Notes: generated by a model not told the origin, from the letters alone. DNA of 48,359 bases from Flavobacteriaceae bacterium Ga0077528 (GCA_001464475.1 LNDX01000027.1:1-48359), one strand, 5' to 3'; positions 26,670 through 35,107 are shown, counted from the stretch's first letter. Made by a program: numbers and translations.

Positions 26670-27623
26670 ATGAGTTTTTTTAAAAGAATATTTTCATCAG
26701 AAAAAAAAGAAACATTAGATAAAGGTTTAGAAAAAACTAAAACAACGTTTTTTTCTAAATTAACGAAAGCTATTGCAGGTAAATCTAAAGTTGACGATGA
26801 GGTTTTAGATAACCTTGAAGAGATTTTGGTTTCATCAGATGTAGGTGTTGAAACAACATTAAAAATCATAAAAAGAATTGAAACAAGAGTTTCAAATGAT
26901 AAATATCTAGGAACAGAAGAGTTAAATCAAATCCTTCGTGAAGAAATAGCTTCTTTATTGTCTGAAACTAAATCTGGAGAAGAATCAGAATTTAAAATTC
27001 CAGCCAATAAAAAACCATACGTAATTATGGTTGTAGGAGTTAACGGAGTAGGAAAAACAACAACTATAGGTAAGTTGGCTTTTCAGTTTAAAAAAGCAGG
27101 TTATAAAGTTGTTCTTGGCGCTGCAGATACCTTTCGTGCCGCAGCGATTGACCAATTGCAAATTTGGGCTGATAGAGTAGGTGTACCAATAGTTAAACAA
27201 CAAATGGGAAGCGATCCTGCTTCTGTAGCTTTTGATACTTTGCAAAGTGCTGTAGCTCAAAATGCAGATGTTGTAATTATTGATACAGCTGGACGTTTGC
27301 ATAACAAAGTAGGTTTAATGAACGAACTTTCTAAAGTTAAAAAAGTAATGCAGAAAGTGGTTGAAGATACGCCAAATGATGTACTTTTAGTTTTAGATGG
27401 TTCTACTGGGCAAAATGCATTTGAACAAGCCAAACAATTTACTGCAGCAACTGAAGTTACTTGTTTAGCTGTAACAAAACTTGACGGAACTGCAAAAGGT
27501 GGTGTAGTTATTGGTATTTCTGATCAATTTCAAATTCCAGTTAAATATATTGGTGTAGGTGAAGGAATTGAAGACTTGCAAGTTTTTAATAAATATGAGT
27601 TTGTAGATAGCTTTTTTAAATAA
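26670..27623 (+). CDS. ftsY: Signal recognition particle receptor FtsY
   Basis: The SRP receptor GTPase that delivers ribosome-nascent chain complexes to SecYEG. It has 317 residues, lacking the long acidic A domain of E. coli but with a short amphipathic start (MSFFKRIFSSEKKETLDKG). The N domain covers about 15-95. The G domain has VVGVNGVGKTTTIGKLA (G1), the DTFRAAAIDQLQ insertion-box start, IIDTAGRLHNK (G3), TKLDGTAKGG (G4) and the closing GVGEGIEDLQVF. Complete and typical. Confidence 0.96.
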   Translation: MSFFKRIFSSEKKETLDKGLEKTKTTFFSKLTKAIAGKSKVDDEVLDNLEEILVSSDVGVETTLKIIKRIETRVSNDKYLGTEELNQILREEIASLLSETKSGEESEFKIPANKKPYVIMVVGVNGVGKTTTIGKLAFQFKKAGYKVVLGAADTFRAAAIDQLQIWADRVGVPIVKQQMGSDPASVAFDTLQSAVAQNADVVIIDTAGRLHNKVGLMNELSKVKKVMQKVVEDTPNDVLLVLDGSTGQNAFEQAKQFTAATEVTCLAVTKLDGTAKGGVVIGISDQFQIPVKYIGVGEGIEDLQVFNKYEFVDSFFK

Positions 27624-27650
27624 TTGCTTAAAAAATCAAATTTTACCTAT

Positions 27651-27839
27651 ATGAATAAAATTGTATCTTTTTTTAAAACATCCTCTCCAATAATTTTTAT
27701 TTTAATTTGTTTTGGATTAGGTGTTTTAGCAAAACTTATAGAAAAGAAATTCTCAGATATAGCAATGGGCTTACAGCTTATAACTTTTATATTATTTGTG
27801 TATGCACTGAAAAGAATATTTGATAAAATATTTAAATAA
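27651..27839 (+). CDS. Small two-helix membrane protein, unknown
   Basis: A 62-residue protein with two hydrophobic helices (about 12-29 and 38-54) separated by KLIEKKFSDIAMG and ending in a basic KRIFDKIFK. I started it at the ATG at 27651 rather than an upstream TTG. It lies 27 bases after ftsY in the same direction and may be co-transcribed. I do not recognise a family. Confidence 0.55.
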   Translation: MNKIVSFFKTSSPIIFILICFGLGVLAKLIEKKFSDIAMGLQLITFILFVYALKRIFDKIFK

Positions 27840-27844
27840 AAAGT

Positions 27845-27870
27845 AAGCGCTTTATTGATATAAAGCGCTT
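27845..27870. terminator. Bidirectional terminator
   Basis: AAGCGCTTTAT (27845-27855) pairs perfectly with ATAAAGCGCTT (27860-27870) around a 4-base loop, followed by ATTTTTT. It overlaps the stop of the serine hydrolase on the minus strand. Confidence 0.8.
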
Positions 27871-28931
27871 ATTTTTTGCCAAAGAACATCATCAAAATCA
27901 GACAATGCCATATTTACTGTGTCTGCAGCATCTCCCATTCGAATGATTACCATTTTTTTACTTGGTATAACATAAATTTTTTGATCATCTTTGCCCAAGG
28001 CACAATACATATCACTTGGAGCACTCGGAATAATACTTCCGTTGAATTGAAATTGTGTTTGTGGCAAACGATAAGAAGACTTTCCATTTAGCCACCACAA
28101 ATAACCATACGATTGATTAATGCTTTGCGATGTAGTTGTAGCATTATTAAAAAATGCTTCATTTACTACTTGGTTACCATTCCATTTTCCTTTATTTAAA
28201 GCCATTAATCCAAAACGAGCCATATTTCTTGAAGTACTCCAATATACACTAAGTCCATCACCAGAATTTATCCAAGCTCCTCCTGTCATGCCAAGTTTAT
28301 CTCTTAGTTTTGTGTTGAAGTAGTTGGTCCAAGTTTGTCCACTTTGTTGAGCAATAACATCTTGAAGTTTTACATAAACATTATGGTAAGCCCAACGTGT
28401 ACCTGCATCTGCAACATACTGAAGATTTGCTGGTGATACGTTATCTCCAAGCGTCTCGTTTAATCCAGAATTCATTGATAATAGATTTTTGCAAGTTATT
28501 AAGTTTTCTTTTGCTAATGGAGCGCTTGTCCAACCAGTTCCTAAATAATCAGATACTTTGTTGTTGATGTTGATTAATCCTTCTTGTTCGGCAATTCCTG
28601 TGACAGTTGTTGTTAATGTTTTACCTGCACTTGCCCAATACCATGGAGTTGTAGCAGAATGTCCGTTGAAATAATTTTCTAAAACGATTCTTCCATTTAC
28701 CAATATTATAAATGATTTGGAATTCTTTAATTGTAAATAATCTAATAAAGGTTGAACCGCACTTTGATTCCAACCTAAAGAAGAAATTGACTTTGTTTCC
28801 CATGTATTACTTCCATCATTTGGAGGAAAATACATAGTTTCTTCTGTAGTGTTAGAGCTATTTGTATCATCATCAGAACTACAACTGAAAGTAAGTAGTG
28901 AAAGCGCTAAAAGTGTAATATATTTTCTCAT
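27852..28931 (-). CDS. Serine hydrolase, beta-lactamase class C/PBP4* family, lipoprotein
   Basis: A 359-residue envelope lipoprotein: signal peptide with lipobox LLTFSC (Cys17), then SSDDDTNSSN, an Asp/Ser-rich linker which in Bacteroidota can act as a surface-export signal. The hydrolase domain has the SxxK motif as SAGK (Ser101, Lys104) and the YxN motif as YHN (Tyr182). A late HxG/KTG equivalent is not obvious. Such proteins are usually esterases or D-aminopeptidases rather than antibiotic-degrading enzymes. The substrate is unknown. It is convergent with the ftsY group. Confidence 0.86.
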   Translation of the reverse strand: MRKYITLLALSLLTFSCSSDDDTNSSNTTEETMYFPPNDGSNTWETKSISSLGWNQSAVQPLLDYLQLKNSKSFIILVNGRIVLENYFNGHSATTPWYWASAGKTLTTTVTGIAEQEGLININNKVSDYLGTGWTSAPLAKENLITCKNLLSMNSGLNETLGDNVSPANLQYVADAGTRWAYHNVYVKLQDVIAQQSGQTWTNYFNTKLRDKLGMTGGAWINSGDGLSVYWSTSRNMARFGLMALNKGKWNGNQVVNEAFFNNATTTSQSINQSYGYLWWLNGKSSYRLPQTQFQFNGSIIPSAPSDMYCALGKDDQKIYVIPSKKMVIIRMGDAADTVNMALSDFDDVLWQKISALYQ

Positions 28932-29035
28932 AATTGGTAGGTTTTCAATTAAGACAATAGATTTTCAAAAAGGTTTAATCAAAAATACTTTTTTATTATT
29001 TAAAATATGTTGTAATTTTAGGTTTTATTAAAATT

Positions 29036-29455
29036 ATGAAAAATACAATTACACTTTTTCTGTCGTTATTACTTTTAGTTTCTTGTAATCAGTCCATTAC
29101 AGATGAAGATATTGCTAAATTAAATGGCTACTGGGAAATAAAAAAGGTTGTTTTAAAAGACGGTGAGAAGAAAGATTACAAGATCAATGAAACAATTGAT
29201 TATTTTCAGTTGAAAGATAAAAAGGGTTTTCGTCAAAAAGTAATGCCTCAACTTGATGGAACATACAAAACTAATAACTTGAAAGAAGAGATTTCAATAT
29301 CTAATGAAAATGGTAGTTTTTTTGTTAATTATTCTACAAGCTATGGTAAATGGAAAGAAGAAATAATCGAAATTCAAGATTCTGTTTTAATTCTTAAAAA
29401 TAAAGATGATTTAGAATATAACTATAAAAGATATAAACCTTTTTCTTTAAAGTAA
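29036..29455 (+). CDS. Lipocalin-like lipoprotein, unknown
   Basis: A 139-residue lipoprotein with the lipobox LLLVSC (Cys17). The mature part is beta-rich: LNGYWEIKKVVLKDGEKKDY, GFRQKVMPQLDGTYKT, and a closing VLILKNKDDLEYNYKRY. This pattern resembles small lipocalin-like domains common in Flavobacteriaceae; the ligand is unknown. The next gene starts eight bases after its stop, so it forms a transcription unit with the DUF721 gene. Confidence 0.7.
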   Translation: MKNTITLFLSLLLLVSCNQSITDEDIAKLNGYWEIKKVVLKDGEKKDYKINETIDYFQLKDKKGFRQKVMPQLDGTYKTNNLKEEISISNENGSFFVNYSTSYGKWKEEIIEIQDSVLILKNKDDLEYNYKRYKPFSLK

Positions 29456-29462
29456 TTTTAAA

Positions 29463-29759
29463 ATGGCAAAAAGAACAAGCAACGAAAGTTCTATATCAGA
29501 AGTTTTGCAACAGTTTATTCAAGTTAATAAACTAGAAGCTGGTATGGATAAAATTGATGTAGAACAAGCTTGGAAATCACTTATGGGAAATGGAGTAAAT
29601 AGTTACACTCAGGAAGTAATCTTGAAAGGAACTACTTTGTATGTCAAATTAACTTCTGCTGTTTTAAGAGAAGAATTGAGTTATGGCAAACAGAAAATTA
29701 TTGCGATGCTCAATGAAGACCTTCGAAAAGAAATAGTAAAGGATTTAGTATTAAGATAA
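29463..29759 (+). CDS. DUF721 (DciA-like) protein
   Basis: A 98-residue protein of the DUF721 family. The core is VLQQFIQVNKLEAGMDKIDVEQAW ... LYVKLTSAVLREELSYGKQKIIAMLNE. Some members (DciA) load the replicative helicase DnaB in bacteria without DnaC. Only the short single-domain form is present. The helicase-loader role is an inference from the family. It follows the lipoprotein gene closely. Confidence 0.82.
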   Translation: MAKRTSNESSISEVLQQFIQVNKLEAGMDKIDVEQAWKSLMGNGVNSYTQEVILKGTTLYVKLTSAVLREELSYGKQKIIAMLNEDLRKEIVKDLVLR

Positions 29760-29764
29760 AAAAA

Positions 29765-29792
29765 AACGCTCCAGTCGCGACACTGAAGCGTT
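29765..29792 (-). terminator. Terminator of aceA
   Basis: AACGCTCCAGT (29765-29775) pairs with ACTGAAGCGTT (29782-29792) with one mismatch. On the minus strand a long T run follows. It lies just after the aceA stop and can also serve the convergent DUF721 gene. Confidence 0.82.
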
Positions 29793-29813
29793 CAAACAAC
29801 AAACTTAAATTAA

Positions 29814-31091
29814 TTAAAATTGAGCGGTTTCAGTAGAATCTTTCATGGCTACTGTAGAGTTTAATCCTGCTGTAACGGTATTTTGAACTTCGTCGAAGTA
29901 GCTGGTTCCAACAAAATTTTGATGTTTAACAGCTTTAAAACCTTCTTTTTGAAGAGCAAATTCTCTTTCCTGTAATTCAGAATATCCTGCCATACCTCTT
30001 TTTTTGTAAGCTAAAGCTAGTTCAAACATAGAAGTGTTTAACGCATGGAATCCTGCCAATGTAATGAATTGGAATTTGTATCCCATAGCAGCCAATTCTT
30101 CTCTAAATGTTTCCATTTCTGGAACTGATAATTTTGCTGCCCAATTAAATGAAGGTGAACAATTGTACGCCAACATTTTTCCTGGATATTTAGCGTGAAT
30201 TCCTTCTGCAAATTTTCTAGCGTAGTCTAAATCTGGGTTGGAAGTTTCCATCCAAATTAAATCGGCATACGGAGCATAGGATAATCCTCTGTCAATTCCT
30301 TGTTCTACGCCACAGTTAACGTAGAAAAATCCTTCTGGAGTACGCTCGCCAGTTATGAATTTATGATCTCTTTCGTCAATATCACTAGTGATTAAATTTG
30401 CCGCATCGGCATCAGTTCTTGCTACAATTAAACTCGGAACGTTCATTACATCGGCTGCCAAACGAGCCGCAATTAGCTTGTTGATAGCTTCTTGAGTTGG
30501 CACTAAAACTTTTCCTCCCAAGTGGCCACATTTTTTAGCAGATGATAATTGATCTTCGAAATGCACTCCTGATGCTCCAGCTTCAATCATGCTCTTCATC
30601 AATTCGAAGGCATTTAAGTTTCCTCCAAAACCTGCTTCAGCATCTGCTACTATCGGAACTAAATAATCTTTTTTATTTTCAATTTTATTAACGGTTTGAA
30701 TTTGATCCGCACGCAGCAAAGCATTGTTGATTTTTTTAACTACGATAGGCACACTGTTCGCAGGATATAATGATTGGTCGGGATACATTTCTCCAGCAAT
30801 ATTTGCATCTGCAGCGACTTGCCATCCGCTTAAATAAATTGCTTCCAATCCAGCTTCAACTTCTTGAATAGCTTGATTTCCTGTTAAAGCTCCCAATCCG
30901 GCAACCCAATCTTGATTGTTTAATTTTTTCCAAAGAATTTCCGAACCACGTCTTGCAATAGAATGTTCTATTTGATAAGATCCTTGTAATGTTACCACTT
31001 TTTCGGCAGTATAAGGTCTTTCAATTCCTTTCCATCTTGGGTTAGTGGTCCAATCGGTGATTAATGCTTGAATTCTGTCTTCTGTTTTCAT
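29814..31091 (-). CDS. aceA: Isocitrate lyase
   Basis: Cleaves isocitrate to glyoxylate and succinate, the first step of the glyoxylate bypass. It has 425 residues. The signature KKCGH is at 186-190 with the catalytic Cys188. [12 protein letters not shown] and [14 protein letters not shown] provide magnesium and substrate contacts, and NCSPSFNW the later active-site loop. Length and motifs are normal. It lies downstream of aceB on the same strand, 75 bases after it, with a hairpin in the gap. Confidence 0.96.
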   Translation of the reverse strand: MKTEDRIQALITDWTTNPRWKGIERPYTAEKVVTLQGSYQIEHSIARRGSEILWKKLNNQDWVAGLGALTGNQAIQEVEAGLEAIYLSGWQVAADANIAGEMYPDQSLYPANSVPIVVKKINNALLRADQIQTVNKIENKKDYLVPIVADAEAGFGGNLNAFELMKSMIEAGASGVHFEDQLSSAKKCGHLGGKVLVPTQEAINKLIAARLAADVMNVPSLIVARTDADAANLITSDIDERDHKFITGERTPEGFFYVNCGVEQGIDRGLSYAPYADLIWMETSNPDLDYARKFAEGIHAKYPGKMLAYNCSPSFNWAAKLSVPEMETFREELAAMGYKFQFITLAGFHALNTSMFELALAYKKRGMAGYSELQEREFALQKEGFKAVKHQNFVGTSYFDEVQNTVTAGLNSTVAMKDSTETAQF

Positions 31092-31135
31092 ACTTTTGTA
31101 CTGTTTAGATAGTTATTTATTTAATTATTTATTAG

Positions 31136-31167
31136 AAACTGTCGAGTGTTGCAGCATTCGGCAGTTT
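31136..31167 (-). promoter_or_regulatory. Hairpin in the aceB-aceA gap
   Basis: AAACTGTCGAGTG (31136-31148) pairs with CATTCGGCAGTTT (31155-31167), with mismatches. On the minus strand no T run follows, so it is more likely an RNA-processing or stability element, or a weak attenuator, than a full terminator. Confidence 0.5.
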
Positions 31168-32750
31168 TATTTTATAAAATTGTAAGCTTCTAATGTTAGA
31201 AAATCATCTAACTTCTCATTGAAAATCATAGTTGAGAATAGTTTGGTTGCTAGTTCAAATTGACCCGAATTGTAGCGTTCTTCTCCAACATATTCCTTTA
31301 TTTTTACTAATTCCTCAGGAATTAATTTTTCATATAAAGATTTAGTGATTACTTCGCCATTGTCTAATTGGGCTTGTTTTTTAAGCCATAACCAAAGTTG
31401 TGCTTTAGAAATTTCTGCTGTTGCAGCATCTTCCATTAAGTTGTATAATGCTGCTGCTCCAACTCCCATAAGCCATGATTCAAGGTATAAAATCCCTACG
31501 TTGATGTTTTTTCTAACACCATTTTCTGTGATTGTTCCTTTTGGAAGTTCGAGTAATTGTGCTTCGGTAATGTTTAATTCACTTCTTTTTATATGCATTT
31601 GATTTTTTGTTGGCATATTTTCATCAAATACTTTCATGGCTAAACTTACCAATCCCGGGTGAGCAACCCATGTTCCATCATGTCCGTTTTTTACTTCACG
31701 TTCTTTGTCGGCTTTTACCTTTTCAAAGGCGATTTTGTTGGCTTCTTCATTGTTTTTAATTGGAATTTGTGCTGCCATTCCGCCAATTGCAAGAATATTT
31801 CTTTTATGGCAAACTTGAATCACTCGTAAAGAATAAGCACTCATAAACGGACTCGTCATGGTAACTTGATCTCTATCAGGAACCATGAAATTTTCATGAT
31901 TTTTTAATTTTTTGATGTATGAAAAGATGTAATCCCAACGGCCACAGTTTAACCCAGCAATGTGGTTTTTTAATTCATAAATAATTTCATCCAATTGAAA
32001 ACTTGCTGTTATTGTTTCGATAAGAACGGTTGCTTTTACTGTTCCAATTGGTACTTTGAAATAATTTTGTGAAAATTCAAATACTTCGTTCCACCAACGT
32101 GCTTCGGTGTAATGTTCGATTTTAGGTAAGTACAAATAAATTCCAAGATTTTGTTTCTGAAGTTCTAGTACGTTGTGGAAAAAATACAAACCAAAATCAA
32201 CCAACGAACCTGAGAGATTTTCATCGTTAATTTTTAAGTTTTTTTCTTCTAAATGTAAACCTCTTGGGCGAACAATTAGTGTTGCAACATCTTTGTTTAG
32301 TTGATAGGTTTTATTATTTAGTTCTAAAGTAATCGTTTTTCTTATGGCGTCAATTAGATTTTGTTGACCTTCTATTAGATTTTCGAATGTTGGTGAACAA
32401 CTGTCTTCAAAATCTGCCATGAAAATTTTTGCACCTGAGTTTAGAGCATTAATAACCATTTTTCTGTCCACCGGACCGGTTATTTCTACACGTCGGTCTA
32501 ATAATTTTTCTGGGATTGGTGCTGCTGTCCAAACCGAATTTCTTATGGATTCAGTTTCTTTTGGAAATTTTGGTAATACACCTTGGTCAAATAATTCTTG
32601 TTGAGTTGCTCTATTTTTTAATAGTTCAATGCGTTTTGAATTGAATTGATGATGTAATTCACTCAAAAAAGTCAAGGCTTCACGAGTTAAGATGTTCTGA
32701 TGTTTTGTTGAATTTAGAACTTCTACAGTTGTTTTTACGTCTGTTTCCAT
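31167..32750 (-). CDS. aceB: Malate synthase A
   Basis: Condenses glyoxylate with acetyl-CoA to malate, the second step of the glyoxylate bypass. It has 527 residues, the MSA length. Recognisable are MADFEDSCSPTFENLIEGQQ (substrate-side Asp/Glu), VIVRPRGLHLEEK-like TLIVRPRGLHL, the family signature around NHIAGLNCGRWDYIFSYIKK (about 262-281) and MGGMAAQIPIKN-like GGMAAQIPIKNN. It is the first gene of the aceB-aceA operon and divergent from the ScfR/RamB-like regulator, with a palindromic operator in the shared control region. Confidence 0.96.
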   Translation of the reverse strand: METDVKTTVEVLNSTKHQNILTREALTFLSELHHQFNSKRIELLKNRATQQELFDQGVLPKFPKETESIRNSVWTAAPIPEKLLDRRVEITGPVDRKMVINALNSGAKIFMADFEDSCSPTFENLIEGQQNLIDAIRKTITLELNNKTYQLNKDVATLIVRPRGLHLEEKNLKINDENLSGSLVDFGLYFFHNVLELQKQNLGIYLYLPKIEHYTEARWWNEVFEFSQNYFKVPIGTVKATVLIETITASFQLDEIIYELKNHIAGLNCGRWDYIFSYIKKLKNHENFMVPDRDQVTMTSPFMSAYSLRVIQVCHKRNILAIGGMAAQIPIKNNEEANKIAFEKVKADKEREVKNGHDGTWVAHPGLVSLAMKVFDENMPTKNQMHIKRSELNITEAQLLELPKGTITENGVRKNINVGILYLESWLMGVGAAALYNLMEDAATAEISKAQLWLWLKKQAQLDNGEVITKSLYEKLIPEELVKIKEYVGEERYNSGQFELATKLFSTMIFNEKLDDFLTLEAYNFIK

Positions 32751-32772
32751 AAGATGTTGTTTTTTGTTGCTG

Positions 32773-32803
32773 CAATACTATAAAAAAAATAAATACAAAA
32801 CAA
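32773..32803 (-). promoter_or_regulatory. Candidate aceB promoter
   Basis: On the minus strand TTG (complement of 32801-32803), 20 bases, TAGTATTG (complement of 32773-32780), one base off the consensus. The leader would be about 16 bases. The -33 TTG shares one base with the palindrome at 32803-32816. Confidence 0.5.
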
Positions 32804-32816
32804 GCGAACGTTCGCT
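32803..32816. promoter_or_regulatory. 14-bp perfect palindrome, candidate operator for the glyoxylate genes
   Basis: AGCGAACGTTCGCT is GC-richer than its surroundings and perfectly symmetrical. It abuts the predicted -33 element of aceB and lies 27 bases before the -33 of the divergent regulator. The form resembles operators of TetR-type repressors. The bound protein is unknown; the adjacent regulator is the obvious but unproven candidate. Confidence 0.65.
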
Positions 32817-32842
32817 AAAATGTAAAAATATTTTTTCAGCTG

Positions 32843-32871
32843 TTGTTTTTATTTGAATTATTGTATCTTTG
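32843..32871 (+). promoter_or_regulatory. Promoter of the ScfR/RamB-like regulator
   Basis: TTG (32843-32845), 18 bases, TATCTTTG (32864-32871), a full consensus match. Transcription from here would give a leader of about 130 bases that includes RNA copy C. Confidence 0.65.
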
Positions 32872-32904
32872 TTGAAGAAATAAGTACACAAATAGTTATT
32901 CTTA

Positions 32905-33000
32905 TAGCCCTGACTGGAGCAAGTATACTTTTTTGTAAAAAAAGATACTGCGGAAGGCAGGAATATGGATTGCCAGTAAAGCCCGAGCCATTCGCTCCCT
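32905..33000 (+). ncRNA. Structured repeat resembling the flavo-1 RNA motif, copy C, in an mRNA leader
   Basis: It starts TAGCCCTGAC. A helix AGTATACTTTTTT/AAAAAAAGATACT follows with one bulge, then GGCAGGA, which pairs with CCTG, then an ATGGATTG/CGAGCCAT hairpin with one mismatch, and the end CCATTCGCTCCC. It is in the sense orientation and ends about seven bases before the ATG of the regulator at 33008, so it should occupy most of the 5' untranslated region. Confidence 0.6.
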
Positions 33001-33007
33001 AATAAAT

Positions 33008-34486
33008 ATGATTGAAGAAGAATATATTAGACTGATATTTGGTTTGAAATTGCGACAAATCAGAACCGATAAAAACCTTTCTTTGTTTGGTTTGGCAAAA
33101 GTTACTGGACTTTCTAAATCGTATTTGAATGAAATAGAAAAAGGGAAGAAGTATCCGAAAAGAGACAAGATTTTGCTTTTGTCGGAAGCTTTAGATTCGA
33201 CTTACGACCAGATGGTTTCGTTGAAGTTGGATAAGAATTTGGCTCCGATTGGTGAGATTTTGCAATCCAGAATTTTGAAAGAAATTCCATTAGATATTTT
33301 CGGAATTAAAGAAAGCAATTTGATTGATATTATCGCGGAAGCTCCTGCAAAAGTTAATGCTTTTATTAGTACGTTATTTGAAATTGCCAAACATTACAAT
33401 CTAACCAGAGAAAGTTTTTTTCTTGCGGCTTTACGTTCGTATCAAGAAGCTAATAATAATTATTTTGACGAAATTGAACTGAAAGTTGAGAAGTTTGCCA
33501 AAGCATATTCGTTGGATTTAACTAAAAAGTTGAGTGTTGCTGATTTGGAAGAAATTTTGGTTGATGAGTATGGTTATACGATAAACAATGATGAGTTGAC
33601 GGAGCATGAAGAGTTGGTGTATTTACGTTCTGTTTTTGTGCCAAAATCGAAGACTTTGCTGATTTCCAAAAGTGCCGATGTTTCGCAAAGAATGTTTATC
33701 TATGCTAAAGAAATTGCTTATAATTATATGGAAATAAGCGATAGATTATATACTTTTTCATGGATAAAATTTGAAAGTTTTGACCAGGTTTTGAACAACT
33801 TTTTTGCATCTTATTTTGCAGGAGCTTTATTAATTCCGAGGAAAGAATTGGTAAAAGAATTGAAGGTTGTTTTTGAGAAAAAGGCTTTTAATCCAACTGA
33901 TTTTACCGATTTGATTTTGAAGTTTACCGATTCGCCTGAAACCTTTTACCAGCGATTGACTAATATTTTACCGAAAGATTTTAATTTGAAGAATTTATTT
34001 TTCTTGCGTTTCAATTACAAACCGGAGCGAAATGATTTTCAATTGACAAAAGAATTACATATTACTAATTTATTGGAACCGCATGCTAACGAAAATAATG
34101 AGCATTATTGCAGAAGATGGGTTTCTATTAAAACGTTAGGTGAGATTCCGAATTCAGATAAAAACCATCTTTTTGACACTCAAATTTCTAGTTATAATCA
34201 TACTGATAATGAGTATTTTGTAATGTCGTCTGCGACTAAAGATCCTTTTAGAAATGGGTATTACCGAAGTATTGCGTTAGGAATTATGATTTCGAGCCAT
34301 TCACAAAGTAAGATTCAGTTTTTGGATGATGAAACTATTAAAAGGAGAAAAGTTGGTGTGACGTGTGAAACTTGTTCTATTGAGGATTGTTTAGAGCGTG
34401 TGGCGCCACCAAAAAAAATTGAAAGAAAGCAACGTTTTGAAAAAATTGATAAAGTTGTTCAATTGTTAATGGAAAAATACAGTTAA
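33008..34486 (+). CDS. ScfR/RamB-like transcriptional regulator of acetate/glyoxylate metabolism
   Basis: A 492-residue regulator. The N-terminal XRE-type helix-turn-helix (about 10-65) has LRQIRTDKNLSLFGLAKVTG and SKSYLNEIEKGKKYP. A middle IrrE-like region (about 150-270) lacks the HExxH zinc motif (MFIYAKEIAYNYME at that place), and the C-terminal ScfR domain ends with a cysteine cluster C-x2-C-x4-C (Cys453, 456, 461). Relatives such as RamB control isocitrate lyase and malate synthase in response to acetate or short-chain acyl groups. Divergence from aceB-aceA supports the same role here. A structured RNA element precedes the start codon. Confidence 0.85.
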   Translation: MIEEEYIRLIFGLKLRQIRTDKNLSLFGLAKVTGLSKSYLNEIEKGKKYPKRDKILLLSEALDSTYDQMVSLKLDKNLAPIGEILQSRILKEIPLDIFGIKESNLIDIIAEAPAKVNAFISTLFEIAKHYNLTRESFFLAALRSYQEANNNYFDEIELKVEKFAKAYSLDLTKKLSVADLEEILVDEYGYTINNDELTEHEELVYLRSVFVPKSKTLLISKSADVSQRMFIYAKEIAYNYMEISDRLYTFSWIKFESFDQVLNNFFASYFAGALLIPRKELVKELKVVFEKKAFNPTDFTDLILKFTDSPETFYQRLTNILPKDFNLKNLFFLRFNYKPERNDFQLTKELHITNLLEPHANENNEHYCRRWVSIKTLGEIPNSDKNHLFDTQISSYNHTDNEYFVMSSATKDPFRNGYYRSIALGIMISSHSQSKIQFLDDETIKRRKVGVTCETCSIEDCLERVAPPKKIERKQRFEKIDKVVQLLMEKYS

Positions 34487-34488
34487 AA

Positions 34489-34520
34489 AAAATCTCGTTT
34501 CCATAAAGAAACGAGATTTT
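34489..34520. terminator. Bidirectional terminator
   Basis: AAAATCTCGTTTC (34489-34501) pairs perfectly with GAAACGAGATTTT (34508-34520). It separates the convergent regulator and ndk genes. Confidence 0.85.
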
Positions 34521-34569
34521 GTATTTTGTACAATTTACATTACTGCCAACTGCGACTGAACACTGAATA

Positions 34570-34989
34570 CTAGAATTGCTCTCTTCCAGAAAAATGGAAA
34601 GCACCTTCGATAGCAGCATTTTCATCAGAATCTGAACCGTGAACAGCATTTTCTCCAATTGAAGTAGCGTATTTTTTACGGATAGTTCCTTCAGCAGCAT
34701 CAGCTGGGTTAGTAGCACCAATTAAAGTTCTGAAATCTTCTACAGCATTTTCTTTTTCTAATATAGCAGCAACGATTGGACCTCTTGTCATGAATTCAAC
34801 TAACTCACCGAAGAATGGTCTTGCAGCGTGAACAGCATAAAAAGCTTGAGCATCAGCAACAGTTAATTGAGTTAATTTCAAAGAAACGATTTTGAAACCA
34901 CCTTCAGTAATCATGTTTAAAATCCCACCGATGTGTCCGTTTTCAACAGCATCAGGCTTAATCATTGTAAATGTTCTATTTGTAGCCAT
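34570..34989 (-). CDS. ndk: Nucleoside diphosphate kinase
   Basis: Transfers the gamma phosphate of ATP to other nucleoside diphosphates. The 139-residue sequence is complete. [19 protein letters not shown] opens it and [15 protein letters not shown] contains the phosphorylated histidine (His117). It has its own promoter (TACTTTTG -7 box at 35030-35037, minus strand) and lies between a bidirectional terminator and a T9SS gene. Confidence 0.97.
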   Translation of the reverse strand: MATNRTFTMIKPDAVENGHIGGILNMITEGGFKIVSLKLTQLTVADAQAFYAVHAARPFFGELVEFMTRGPIVAAILEKENAVEDFRTLIGATNPADAAEGTIRKKYATSIGENAVHGSDSDENAAIEGAFHFSGREQF

Positions 34990-35029
34990 TTTTATTTTAA
35001 TTTATTTGTTTTTTATTTCAATTCGGGTG

Positions 35030-35037
35030 CAAAAGTA
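35030..35037 (-). promoter_or_regulatory. Candidate -7 box of ndk
   Basis: TACTTTTG on the minus strand, 40 bases upstream of the ATG. No good TTG stands at the usual distance, but the T-rich tail of the upstream terminator does. Confidence 0.4.
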
Positions 35038-35058
35038 GTGTTTCTATATTGAAAAAAA

Positions 35059-35086
35059 AAATCCACAAGTAATTGATTGAGGATTT
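35059..35086 (-). terminator. Terminator of the SusE/F-like T9SS gene
   Basis: AAATCCACAA (35059-35068) pairs with TTGAGGATTT (35077-35086) with one A-A mismatch. On the minus strand a run of T follows. Confidence 0.7.
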
Positions 35087-35107
35087 ATTAAGGCAAATTT
35101 AATAATT

